DNA of 64,000 nt from Lantana camara (taxonomy: Eukaryota; Streptophyta; Magnoliopsida; Lamiales; Verbenaceae). This document shows positions 46,068-58,128 of this stretch, in pieces. The first letter of the stretch is position 1; each line of letters starts with the position of its first letter. Position numbers and translations under genes: made by a program. The stretch covers positions 29,568,001 through 29,632,000 of the forward strand of contig CM074864.1 in assembly GCA_037501455.1 (NCBI GenBank), written 5' to 3'. A model generated the notes under the pieces. That model did not search any database, was not told the DNA's origin, and saw only the letters and a program-made list of their open reading frames with translations.

Positions 46068-49000
46068 TCACTGATTGTCCGGAAATAACTCGGGATGGAA
46101 TTTCCTCATCTTATCCTCCGTCTCCCATGTACCCTCTTCCGATTTATCACTTCTCCATAGGACCTTAACTAGTGAGATTTGCCGGTTTTGAAGTTCTTGA
46201 AATTTTCGATCCAAAATCTTAATCGGTTTCTGAACGAAGGTAAGGTTAGGCTCAATTTCCACTTCTTCCTCGGGTAGGATCTCTGAATCATCCGGATGAT
46301 ATTTTCTGAGTTGGGAAACATGGAACACATTGTGAATTCCCGTCAAACTCGGAGGTAGATCCAACCGATACGCCGTATCCCCGATTTTCTCCAAAATCTC
46401 ATAAGGTCCCAAGTACCTAGGGTTCAATTTCCCTCCTTTTCCAATTCTCGTGAACCCTTTTCTTGGTGAAGCTTTTAGGAATACCCTATCACCTACTTCA
46501 AACTCAAGATTCTTCCTTCGACGGTCCGCATAACTCTTTTGTCTATCTTGAGCTGCTTTCATTAGTTGTTGAATCAATTGAATCTTATCAATCGCCTCTT
46601 GAACGGCCTTAGAAGGCTTTTCCTTCTTTTCTCCCCGTTTCACTCCTTCTTGTTTACTCCATTTCCATTCCTCTAAATCGAAAAACAAGGGAGATCTACA
46701 CTTCCTTCCGTAGAGAGCTTCATAAGGTGCCATTCCTATCGAGGCTTGAAAGCTATTGTTGTAGGCAAATTCGATCAACAGTAGTTGTTCGTTCCACGAG
46801 CTCTGAAAGTCCAATGCACACGCCCTTAACATATCCTCTAAATACTTAATCAACCTTTCAAATTGTCCATCCGTTTGAGGATGAAAAGCGGTGCTGAAAT
46901 GAAGCCTTGTTCCCAAATTCCTTTGCAACTCTTGCCAAAATCCGGAGGTAAACCGTGGATCCCGATCTGACACTATACTTACGGGCACTCCATGTAACCG
47001 AACTATCTCATCCCGATATTTCTTAGCCAATTTCGACACTTTATCGGACATCCGAATAGCAAGAAAATGTGCCGACTTTGTCAATCGATCCACTATCACC
47101 CAAATTCCATCGAAACCACCTTTCACTCTTGGAAGACCCGAAACAAAATCCATAGCAATCTATTCCCATTTAGATTCGGGTATAGGTAACGGTTGCAATA
47201 ATCCCGACGGCTTCTGATGCTCAGCTTTCACTAACTGACAAGTCAGGCATTGTCTCACAAAGTTCACCACATCTCTCTTCAAACCATTCCACCAATAATA
47301 TTGCTTGAGATCCCGATACATCTTGTTTCCTCCCGGATGTACTGAATAAGCAGATTTATGAGCTTCATCCAAAATGAGCCTTCTCAAATCCTTAGGAATC
47401 ACAATTCTATTCTTGAACCTGAAAATTCCCGTATCATCAAATCCAAAAGGACACTCGGGATCCTCTCGAGCTTTCTCAACTAATTTCTGAACTTCGGGAT
47501 CACTTCTTTGAGTATCAAATATCCTTTCTCTTAAATCCGAGTGAATTAAAATATTAGAGATACGAGCTCTTATTCTAATAGGCTCTTCTATATCTCTACT
47601 CGTCCCTTCCAAGTGAGATACACTAGCCTTCCTGCTCAGTGCATCCGCGACCACATTAGCTTTGCCGGGATGGTATTTAATGACACAATCATAGTCTTCG
47701 AGAGATTCCATCCAACGCCTTTGTTTCATGTTTAGCTCCTTCTGAGAAAACAAGTATTGGAGACTCTTGTGGTCAGAAAAGATCTGAAATGAAATCCCGT
47801 AAAGATAATGCCTACATTTCCCTAGGGCAAATATCACGGCTGCAAGTTCGAGATCGTGCGTGGGATAATTCTTTTCGTGTTCCTTCAACTTCCTAGAGGC
47901 CTAGGCGATCACTTTCCCATTCTGCATCAATACACAACCCAAGCCTTCCTTAGAGGCATCCGTATAAACTGTGTAACCTTCATTACCTTCGGGAAGTGCT
48001 AACACAGGTGATGTTGTCAACTTCTCCTTCAACACTTGAAAACTCGCCTCACACGAAGATTCCCACTCAAATTTAGCCTCTTTCTTTGTCAATCGGGTCA
48101 AAGGAGCTGCAATCTTTGAGAAATCCTATACAAATCTCCGATAATAGCCCGCTGAACCCAAGAAACTTCTTATTTCTGAGACATTCTTCGGAGTTTGCCA
48201 CTGAATAACTGTCTCTATCTATGAAGGATCTACTTCCAAACCCTTCCTTGAAACAACGTGGCCTAGAAAAGAAACCCGATCAATCCAAAATTCGCACTTG
48301 CTGAACTTATCATACAATTGGTGTTCTCTCAACTGATCCAACACCAACTTAAGATGTCGGGCATGATCCTCTTCAGTTCTTGAATACACCAAAATGTCGT
48401 CAATGAAGATCACCACAAACTTGTCGAGGTAGGGACGGAAAATCCTATGCATCATATCCATAAATGCTGCAGGGGCATTCGTTAGACCAAATGGCATGAC
48501 TACGAACTCGTAATGCCCATACCGGGTGTTGAATCCCGTCTTTGGAATGTCTTCTTCCCGGATTTTTAATTGATAATATCCCTGCCTCAAATCCAGTTTC
48601 GAGTATACCCCTGAACCTTGCAACATATCAAACAAATCCTCGATGTGGGGTAAAGGATACTTATTCTTGATAGTCATTCTGTTTAACTCTCGGTAATCGA
48701 TGCACATCCTTAATGTTCCGTCCTTTTTCTTAACAAATAAAACCGGAGCACCCCACGGTGAAGAACTCGGCCGAATAAATCCATTCTTAAGAAGTTCTTC
48801 CAATTGAATCTTTAATTCCTTCAATTCAGCCGGTGCCATTCTGTAAGGGGTCTTGGAATATGGCGTTGATCCCGGATACAAATCTATAACAAATTCTATC
48901 TCTCGATCCGGTGGTAACGAATTCAAACTTTCCGGGAACACATCGGGATACTCCTTAACCACGGCCACATCTTCGAACTTAACTTGATCCTTAGGTTTAT

Positions 49001-50561
49001 TAAGAAGATAGGCAACATATCTCGTAGCTCCATCTCTAATCAACTTGTGAGCTTCGGTAAAAGACAAAAGCGACACTGATTTCGAACCAAACCCCACAAT
49101 TACTTCTTTACCCAAATGGACCTTTTTAGCAAAGCAATCAACCATGGCCCGGTGCTTGTACAACCAATCCATGCCCAATATCACCCCGTATCTCTTCATT
49201 GGCATAACGATAAAATTAGCTGAATAAACCCGGTCTTCCATCTTCACAACACAATTCTTCACCACCCTGTCTGTCACAAGATTTCCCCCGAGTGGGGAGT
49301 TAACTAGGAAGAAAATATCCACAGAAATAACAGGTAGGCAAAGAGTAGCACATAGATCACAAGAGATAAAGGAATGCGTAGCACCCGGATCGAATAATGC
49401 ATGTATGTTCATGTTGTGAATGCAAACGGTACCTTCCACCACGGCATTTGGGTCGGCCTCGATATTTTGTTCCTCGCCCTCAAGGGCATAAGCTCGTGCT
49501 CGAACTAGTGGCCTTTGAGCTCCTCCCTGAAAACCTGGAATTTTGTCGGGGCAAACATTGGCTATATGATCCGTCTTTCCACAAATCAGACACAATCCGA
49601 GTCTTCTCCTGCAAGTGTTATAAGAATGGGTTGGTCCTCCACAATGCATACACGGAGGATGATCTTTGCAAGGTCCTGTAGGAGCTTGGGGAACATGAGG
49701 TGCCCGTGGAGCTTGCTTTGGGACAAAGGGCTTCTTGAACGGTCCTTTTTGTTGAGGAGTTGAGAAAGTCATAGGCCTCTTTCCTTGATTATACCCCAAT
49801 CCGGAACCGGATCCTTGTCCATACCGGTAAGAAGACCTTCGGGCATTCACAGAATCTTCCACTTTTAAGGCTTTTACAGTCGCCTTCGCCCAAGTACTCA
49901 TGTTAACGGCTTCAAGAGATGTCTGAATATCAGGCCGAAGTCCTTGAACGAATTGCATGGCTTTATGAGAGTCATCACTCGCGATATTGGGGGCATACCG
50001 GGATAACCTCTCAAACTCTGAAATGTATTCACCAACCGACCTCGATCCCTGCTTCAACTCCGTAAATTCCTTCAATCTTCGCGTGCGGGATGCGGGAGGA
50101 ATAAACTTGTTCTTGAATTCCCGTGTGAAAACCTCCCAATTAACCTCTTCTCCCCTTGCAGCTAAAACAATCATAGTACTTTCCCACCATGAGTAGGCCT
50201 CACCTTGAATTAGAGTAATAGTACATCGGGCCTTCTCCCGAGACTCGCATGGAATAAGTTCCCAAATCCTCTCCACTTCCTTGAGCCACATCTCCGCTTG
50301 TATATCATTTCCCTTGAAGAATTTCGGGGGATGTTGGTTTTGAAAGTCCCTAAGGATAGCAGAAAGTGGACTCTCTTGTGGTACTGCGGGTGCAGGTGGT
50401 GCTGGAGGTGCAGGTGGCACATAGTCCCGAAACCTTTGATCAATAATATTTATGATTGAATTCACAAAAGCTTCAGCCGGTTGTGGTGGTGGTGGAGGAG
50501 GTGTACGAGAACGATTTTGGCGATGGCGTCGTTCCGGATATCGATATCTTCTAGGAGACAT
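46068..50561 (-). pseudogene. gag-pol: gag-pol of element G, one frame with four amber codons
   Basis: The ATG at 50561 lies one base after an acceptor-like TTTATTAATAG. The frame covers 1498 codons to 46068 without a single indel but has TAG at 48219-48221, 48126-48128, 47901-47903 and 47160-47162. Domains by codon from the start: Pro-rich N-terminus, capsid about 75-235, zinc knuckles [14 protein letters not shown] (304-317) and [14 protein letters not shown] (324-337), protease DPGATHSF (391), reverse transcriptase about 600-775 with FIDDIL (719-724). RNase H, integrase and a C-terminal chromodomain-like LVKVLW...EEGTWE segment follow. The integrase Asp-Asp-Glu residues are present (MDF near 47150, SDRD, QFERL). 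The first three ambers fall at the RT/RNase H boundary, the fourth at the start of the integrase core. As it stands only gag, protease and RT could be made. Confidence 0.95.
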
Positions 50562-50735
50562 CCTATTAATAAAACACGGAAAATGAATGCTATGTTTAGT
50601 TCAGGCATGAAAAGAGAAGATAATTCAATCAAAATGCGATAATTAAGCACATAGGCACATTAGAGATGCAAAAGAGACACGTTGACAAGTAATTCCTATA
50701 GCCGAACGACCTAGACCAACTCACACGACACTGGG

Positions 50736-50767
50736 GCCTGGTTTTGCAACCCGAGGCTCTGATACCA
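50736..50767 (-). promoter_or_regulatory. primer-binding site and adjacent hairpin, element G
   Basis: The reverse complement of 50756-50767 is TGGTATCAGAGC, a perfect match. It continues into GCCT..GGTT, which pairs with AACC-AGGC across 50736-50757. Confidence 0.92.
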
Positions 50768-50775
50768 CATTAGGA

Positions 50776-53700
50776 TGTAGCACCCGAGCGCAAGGTACCA
50801 CATCCCCCGCACCGAGACCCCACCCGAATATGAAATAGATAATCCATACTCAAGCTAGATCACGGCGAACGGGGACACACATACACTCTATGCTAGGCGG
50901 GACTAACCCTTAAACAAAGAAATACAAGAATAGACAATAAAGCGGAAGCATAAATAACATATAAGCTGTACATTGAGCATCACGCTCCACAAGAATATAT
51001 CATAAGTCACATGCCTAAAAGGCCCATAATATACAATTCCCAAGTCATGTATAAAATACTAAGACCATAAGTATGAGTATGCAAGTGTAAACAAAATATA
51101 CAAGAGCTAGAAGCAAATGCAAGACTCTAGACTCGAATTCCCGCCTAGCTCCCCTTACACCTGCACAACAAAAACTGAAAACAATCCGGGTTCAATCCAA
51201 AGGGGACTGGTGGGTATAAAGCAGGGCATAAATATAGATAAAACGATAATTAAACAAGTACATGCAAGCCATAATCCCAAATGAGGTTTTCAAAACATTT
51301 ATCAAGTGAGTGAAATAAGGAAATCATTAATCGGGATTATAACACTCAAATTCATTAGGTCTTTAGTGGCCCGGCGAGTGGGCGTGCATTATCTCCAACC
51401 AACACCTTGTGTATTTCATTAAATCATTCATTCAATCATTCTTTTCATGCATACTATTCTTTTGTGCACATATATAACATATACTCCTTCTTCCTCCGGG
51501 TTGGTGGACGGATTTGCAAGACCCGGCCACCCATGCATTGGCCAAAAGGGGTTACATGACTCCCCAGATGGCACTCAACGTCCATTCCTCGCTAACTCCT
51601 AACGAGGTCCGGTTACGTCGTTAGATTGGTGGGACTAGTGAAAGGGATCACCGTCGGCCCATGCCTCCCCGGATAGCCTCTAGCACTAAGTCCCTGGGCC
51701 CCATTCTGTGCATTCGATCAATTCTCGCCGAAACATTTAGGTAGGGTTCATAAAAGAAGGGCTTTACGTTCAAAATCATAGACTCGATAAAAAGGACTGT
51801 ATATATATATAATTTTAGGCCGAAATCTTTACACATAAGAGGTATATAAGGTCATTTAACTAAGTAGAAGGGAAACCCACCTTCCAAGATAAAATAAAAG
51901 GAGTAGAAGCTTCAAGGATCGCCTTCACCTTCAATCGGACCCGGATCTATGCGAACAAAGTGGTGTGAGACTCAAAACAACCAAATAAGACGCTCGGCAA
52001 TAAAATGATCATGATATAAATGCATAAAAGATGATATTATGTAATGGACATGTTCATGTGCACTATTAATGTCTTAAAGACATATAAACATTCATTCCAT
52101 TCTTTTCATGAAGCGTTCAAATTTGTTAAAGTTCAACATCTCCATAAATCATACTAAATTAGTCCAAGAAATTCAAATAACGATCATAACACGTAGTATA
52201 ACATGTATACGTACCATACAAGTCATTAAATAAGGAATAAATAACAATTAGGGTTCAAACTTAAGAGCAAAGTCCATGCATGCGCACATTAGGAGCAAAG
52301 AAGACACATTGAAGCATAACTCGTAAAATATTCCACGAAAAATCATAAAATTTCATAACACTCAAGATAATACATGTTAGCATAGCATAAAAGTCATAAA
52401 AGAGGTGGAGGAATACAAAACAAGCGAAGAAAAACAATAAAAAACGAAACCGGAGCAATAAAAAAAAACTGGACAAAATCCACCTGGGAAAAATCCACCC
52501 CCATGGATTTGGTCCAGACCTACTGACTCAAATCCACCCCCGCGAATTTTTCCAAAGGGAAAAATCCACCCCCGTGGATTTGAGTCTGAAGCCAAAAAAA
52601 AATAAAGAACGTAGTAGAAAAACAGAGCAACACCATGCCAACTCCAACCAACATACTTAGGTAAGTTAAGATCATCAAAATGCAAGAAAACCACTCCACA
52701 ACAACACACAAACATGCTCCCAAAGTGTTGAAGCATGGTATGGAGGTAAGGATGATCATTTCATGTAAAAACTTCAAATATACATTAATGGTAACTCATG
52801 AATGCTTCAACTACCATCTAATACTTCACCATAAATGCAAGGAAGGTGTCATGGCAACCATATTCAAGCTTGGAATCAACCAAAACAACCAAGGAATGAA
52901 AGAGTTCAACGAATGAAAGATTTCAACAAATTGGCATATAACCTAACTATTCATCCATATTTCCAAAACCCCATCAATACATGATCAAAATTGGGGATGC
53001 AAAGCTTAAAATGACCCATATTGAATGTATAACATGATACTAAACTCACCTTGGGGATTGAATGGAGGAAAAATGGAGATTTGAGCTTGAATCTCCAAGG
53101 AGGGCAAGGGTTACGGGATTTCTGGAGAGCAGGGCAAGTTTGGTTGATTTTGGCTTAGTTGCTGAGTTTGGTTCGGTATGGGGGTGTATGGGGAGATAGT
53201 GGGGTTAACTAGGGTCACATAGGTTCAAACCATGGTTAATTTGGTCAAGGTATGAGGGAGTTATGGCATTTTTGGCAATGTGTGGCAGATTTGACTCCCG
53301 TTGCGAGTTTCGGTTGAATTTCGGGGGTCCAAATGATATTAGAAAAATATAAGGCTAAGTTCATTGAACTCAAATTTTCGATACGAGTTCAACGAAGTTG
53401 ACGAAACTCGAATCCGAGTTTCCTAGCTCAAGATATCACGTACGGAACCAAAGGTACGCTAATTTCCCGTTAGCCCCGTTTTGGTTCCAAATGCACAAAA
53501 TAAATTCAAAACACAATCAAACAAGTCCGAAAACATAAAACGAGCATATATTCATATGAAAGACACACATAAATCCAACATATTAAAATTCCACAAAGTT
53601 TCGAATTCATTAAATATGGAAACGACACATAAACATTTAACACATGCGCAAATATTCAAGAAATTCATATAATTTCAATTCAAATAGTTCAAATATTTAA

Positions 53701-53816
53701 ATAATTTCAAATAAGAATAAATATAAATCATATAATCAAGTAATTAAAATAATTTAAACACGCACTTAAAGAGCACACAAGTCATACCTGAAAATCCGAA
53801 ATAGCGGGGCGTCACA
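50776..53816 (-). repeat. element G 5' LTR (right copy)
   Basis: Co-linear with 42963-46034. Donor CAAG|GTGAGT (GT 53049-53048), predicted exon 51881-51946, acceptor TGTGCAG ending at 51161. The palindrome cluster at 52470-52591 has one fewer 68-bp block than the left LTR. Confidence 0.94.
52470..52591 (-). repeat. palindrome cluster in G right LTR
   Basis: Contains AAATCCACCCCCATGGATTT near 52491 and AAATCCACCCCCGTGGATTT near 52562, and a single copy of the block duplicated in the left LTR. One GCGGATTT arm is changed to GCGAATTT. Confidence 0.88.
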
Positions 53817-53821
53817 TTTCG

Positions 53822-56654
53822 GAAGGCATAACTTGAGCTTGGGAATTCAGATTCAAATTCTGGAAGTGGTGCTGGGCTCAAAATGAGAATTGGGAGCTTT
53901 TGAACCTAGCTTTTTAATTTTCTAAGCCCCTTTGGCCCTCCGAATTTCACCCGAAACCTGAACCTCTTACAGATTTGCCACATTTTACGGTTTTGGCCAT
54001 AACTCCCTCGTTTCTTAACCAAATAACTTGATTCTTGAGCTCAATTAACCTTAGTTAAACCTATTTTCGTCCCCTTAACCCCTAATCTTTAAACCCAGCT
54101 TGAATAAAGTGAGCAAAGTAGCTGATTTGAGAGAGAGAAAGGGAACCCACCACTATTCACCTTTGCCGATTTCAAGCTCGTATCTTCTCTGATTCTTCTC
54201 CAATTCAAAAGGTTTGTATTCTTGTTCTCCATCTTCTTTCCTTTGTTTTAAGCCATGGTTTGTATGATTTCATTAGGTTTTGAGCATGTTACCATGAAGA
54301 ACATGAATAGTAAGGGTTTATGTGAAATCTTGTGAATCTTTAGAGTATCTCTTGATATGAAGCTGAATATGTGATCTAGATAGCTTATTTGTTTTATTTG
54401 TAAGCATGAAATTCATGTAATTTTGTTGCATCTTGATTCACCATGGCTGCCTTCTTGTTTTTCTTAACAATGAGATGAAATTTTGATCCCTTTCCTTCCC
54501 CTCTTTGCCGAGTTGTTTTGGTGAGTTTGTACATGTCTTTTCCTGCTTTTTGTTGCCTTGTTTGCTACCTTTGTGTTGCCTTCCTGGCCTGCTGTTGCTG
54601 CTTGAAGTTTGGAGAAGAAAACAGGGGCTGTTACTGAGTTTCCCACACTGCAACGCGAGGCAGCGGCCGCGACCGCGCCAAAGCCTCTTTTGGTCGCGGC
54701 AGCGGCTAATTTTTGGACATGTTTCGACCTGTTGCTACTTCAGAAGTTGGTGGAGGTTGTGGTAGTGGCCGCAATCCCATTTGTGCTGTGTTTTGGTCAC
54801 GGCCGCAACCCTTTTTGGGGGTATCTTCGAGTTGTTGCAGCTGCCCTTCTTCTTATGTGATTTCTTGTTGTTTTATCGACTTGCATGTGTCGTGCGTAGC
54901 TTTCTTAGCTCATATATGTTTAGTATATGTTATTAACTTGTTATATATCATGTTAAATGCTTTGATTATGAATTTATTATGTAATTTCGGTGCTCATTTA
55001 CATGATATATGACAAGATATATTTGTTATGCCCTCTTACGTACATGCATGCCTTCGTGCATCGTTTATTTACCGCGTATGTTATTTCTTTGCTCTTTTCA
55101 TGATATGTATGTATTGTTAGCTCATTATATGATATGTTATGTTCATTGCATGAGATTTATGAATCCGTTTGAGATAAGATATGTGATATAAGAATTGATA
55201 TGAATTTGTATGCGCTATATGCATCTTGTTGCATTTCATATGCATCATTTGCATTCATATGCATTTACCGAGCGTCTAATTAGTACATTTTGAGTCTAAG
55301 TACATCTTTTTTCCTTTGTTTTGAACAGAGGTTCATTCCGAGGGTAACGAGGTGGTCCTTTAGGTGTGCTTTGGTTTCCTTTATTCGGTTGGTTCGTCAA
55401 GGTGAGGTTTCTTTCTTTTAGTTAATATGACCTTCGTATATATATACGTGTTTGATATGTATTTTGTGGGAGTTGGACCATTTGTTATGAAACATTTAAA
55501 AACCATTTTTATGTATACGTAAGATATATTTTCTTTTGTTTGTTTTGAAAAATGGTTTCTGTGTATGTTTTTGAAACTAGCGAGTTATGACTTTGAGAGA
55601 TAAGTCTGATTTTGAAAATTTAGACGTTTGAACTTTGAATTTCGAACAATTTGAACTGGACCCTGGAGATTTGTGCAAAGGAGCCCCGGGACGACATTGG
55701 GCCTTTGGGTCACTTACCGAGTGCGATCTCCACTTAGAAAGGATCAACGCGGAACCCACTAGAAGGTTTGGTGGGGATGGAATACCTGGCCGTGAGCGTC
55801 ATGAAACTCACGACCCATAGTTATGTATGTTTGAATTACCCGGAGAAGAGTTATGTATGTTTGAATTATGTTTTTCGTTTGAATTTTGATTCCGATTTGA
55901 AATATGAATGGAGTTAGGTGGTTTGAAACTCGTACTCGCCGAGTTGTGTTATTTAGATTCTGAATTTAGTTTGTGAAACAGGGGTGGATTCCTAATTACT
56001 AAAATTTGGTGATTTTGGCCTTCGGCCATACCCCTTTTTCTATATATACTATCACGTGCTAAAATGATTTAGATTGCAAAAACTATGCCCCCGGTTCATG
56101 AGCTTTTATGACTTTGAATATGCTCTGCCCTTATGTATATGTACGTGTGAGTGTGTTAGCCCCCTCACCAGTCATTAGGACCGACCCCTTCTTGTTGTCT
56201 TCTTTTCCACTTTGTTTCTTGAGTTTACAAGTGCAGGGTTCGGTTTGAGCTAGGCGGTGGTTTTCATTTGAGTTTGTTCGAGTCTGAGTTCGAGTCCTTT
56301 ACATTCTACATCTTTACCTTTCCGCTTTGGTATTATGTATATGTATGAATATGTATAAGAACTTTGAATTTATGAACTTGTATGATTTATTTTGCCCAGG
56401 GTGGGCATGTTTGTGTATCATGTAATTTAATTAGACTAGTTGGTTATTGTATGTATGCTTAATGATCCTGTTGCTTCCGCATGTGTTTTGACTTTGTTGT
56501 GTGCTCTGAATTGGGGTCTAGACCGCCTAGCTTAAGTGTGATTTTGCTAGTCACCAGTTTGTTGTAGCTCGATGCGTGTGCGGAGTCTCTATTTCATTAC
56601 ACGTGTTGGGTTATGGTGCCGGGGATGTAGTGCTTTCTGCTCGGGGGTGCTACA
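53822..56654 (+). repeat. element F 3' LTR, second segment
   Basis: Continues after the TTTCG copy and ends GGTGCTACA. It contains donor AAAAG|GTTTGT at 54212, predicted intron 54212-55328, 73-nt predicted exon 55329-55401 (TTTTGAACAG before, TCAAG|GTGAGG after) and the mutated intron-2 acceptor near 56230. Confidence 0.92.
54654..54810 (+). repeat. palindrome cluster in F 3' LTR
   Basis: GC-rich inverted pieces in an otherwise AT-rich LTR: GCGGCCGC at 54663, GCCGCGACC at about 54667 inverted as GGTCGCGGC at about 54692, and GTGGCCGC and CACGGCCGC further on. It lies in predicted intron 1, about 440 nt after the donor. Confidence 0.75.
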
Positions 56655-58090
56655 TGATTGAAGTTCAATCCAATGATCCGAAAATTCAGAGATTGGCTAC
56701 AGAATCAAGGGTTGATCCAGAGATGAATCAGGTTTGACGATTTGTGGTTGTTTCGGTTCAAGACAAGAGTATGTGTCCCGAAAGAGCTCAAGCGGATTAT
56801 TCTTGAGGAGGCATGTAGGTTGGCATATTCGATACACCCCGGAGGCACGAAGATGTTCAAAGATTTGAGAACTTTATATTGGTGGAGTGGCATGAAGAGA
56901 GACGTTGCTAACATTGTAATGCGATGTTTAACATGATAACATGTGAATACCCAGCATAAAAAACCGGGAGGAACTATCCAACCACTTCTTATTCCCGAAT
57001 GGAAGTGGGAGCACGTGACAATGGACTTTGTGTCCGACTTGCTAAGGACTTAAGGAGGTCTCATTGGGATAATGGTTGTGATTGACCGATTGACTAAGTC
57101 GGCCCATTTTCTCAAATTCCGGATGTCCGACAAGGTACCAAAGCTGGCCGATTTGTATTATAAGGAGTTTGTGAGGTTACACAGAGTACCGGTTAGCATG
57201 GTTTCAAATTGAGATCCTCGATTTACGGTGAGCTTTTAGAAAGATCTTCAGAAGTGTTTGGTCACGAGACTTCACTTTAGTACTACTTCGGACCCACAAA
57301 AGGATAGCCAATCCAAGAGATTGATCAAGTATCTTGAGAACATGCTTCGTGCTTGTGCCATAGATTTTCAAGGAAAGTAGGATAGACATTTAGCTTTGGT
57401 CGAGTTCTCCTACAACAATAGCTTTCAAGCCTCAATTATCATGGCTCCGTACAAGGCACTATATGGAAGAAAGTGTCGGTCACTTCTCTTTTGGTTTATT
57501 GAAGATTGGAGGTGGACCAAAGAGGGTAAGCTCCAATGAGCTATTAAACCTGGGAAGATAGGTATAACCATTGCCAAAGTTCAGTTGATTCAACCAAGAA
57601 TGAAGGCGGCTCAGGACCGATAGAAAAGCTATGCGGATTAGAGAAGACGGCCCTTAGAGTTTGAAGTGGGAGATAAGGTCTTCTTGAAAGCATCTCCTAG
57701 AAAAGGGTTTACTCGGATTGGTAAAGGTGGGAAGCTTAACCTGCGCCACTATGGCCCCTTCGAGATTCTTGAAAGAGTTGGGAAAGTAGCTCACTGACTT
57801 GATCTACCACTGAGTTTGACTGGGATACACAATGTCTTCCATGTTTCTCAACTAAGGAGGTACTATCCCGATGAGTCTACCGTACTCCCTGTTAAAGAGG
57901 TATAACTTGAGCTGGATTTGAAGATTGTGAAGCAACCAGTTAAGATCTTAGACCGGAAAATGCAAGAGTTGAGGAACCGGCAAATCCCCTTGGTAAAGTC
58001 TTTAGGCGTGATCAAAAATCCAAAAAAGCCACTTGGGAGACTGAGACGAAGATGAAGCAGTTGTATCCGGAGTTGTTCGAGGCCCTGTAG
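56655..58090 (+). pseudogene. pol: decayed RNase H/integrase part of pol of element H
   Basis: Begins inside pol just before the integrase zinc finger, where F inserted. The zinc finger reads HPGGTKMFKDLRTLYWW...RCLT near 56836-56935. Core motifs follow in several frames: MDFVSDLL near 57021, RLTKSAHFL near 57088, NNSFQASI near 57416, [10 protein letters not shown] near 57443, and the GPF segment near 57750. A chromodomain-like tail near 57990-58085 ends at TAG 58088-58090. I count about ten stops or frameshifts. Many stops replace Trp, Gln or Arg codons by single transitions (TGG to TAG, CGA to TGA, CAA to TAA). H is the oldest coding relic in the window. Confidence 0.9.
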
Positions 58091-58112
58091 TAGGACCTGA
58101 GGATAGGTCCTC

Positions 58113-58128
58113 TTTAAGGGGGAGAGCT
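58113..58128 (+). promoter_or_regulatory. polypurine tract of element H
   Basis: TTTAAGGGGGAGAGCT directly before the TGTGACGCCC start of the 3' LTR. Confidence 0.9.

Larger units (their letters stand above)
42963..53816 (-). mobile_element. element G: Tekay/Del-like chromovirus, complete structure
   Basis: 10.9-kb minus-strand Ty3/gypsy element with target duplications TTTCG at 42958-42962 and 53817-53821. LTRs are 42963-46034 (3072 bp) and 50776-53816 (3041 bp). Primer site, a single-frame gag-pol and polypurine tract are all present. The reading frame is intact in length but carries four TAG codons. The LTRs are very similar, differing by scattered substitutions and by the copy number of a palindromic repeat. 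Confidence 0.96.
39256..56654 (+). mobile_element. element F: decayed plus-strand LTR retrotransposon (5' end outside window)
   Basis: The end of the 5' LTR (39256-39809), interior (39810-42609) and 3' LTR (42610-42962 and 53822-56654) are visible. Everything left of 39256 is E and its passengers inside the 5' LTR of F. 39256-39809 matches 56098-56654 closely, proving that these are the two LTRs of one element. F sits in the pol of H: the H frame stops at 56655 and the left junction is outside the window, so the target duplication (predicted TGATT) cannot be checked. Confidence 0.9.

Noticed and set aside
54505..55012. Overlapping plus-strand ORFs around the GC-rich part of the F LTR
   Set aside because: Caused by local GC richness of the palindrome cluster, in three frames at once, without start context or domain.
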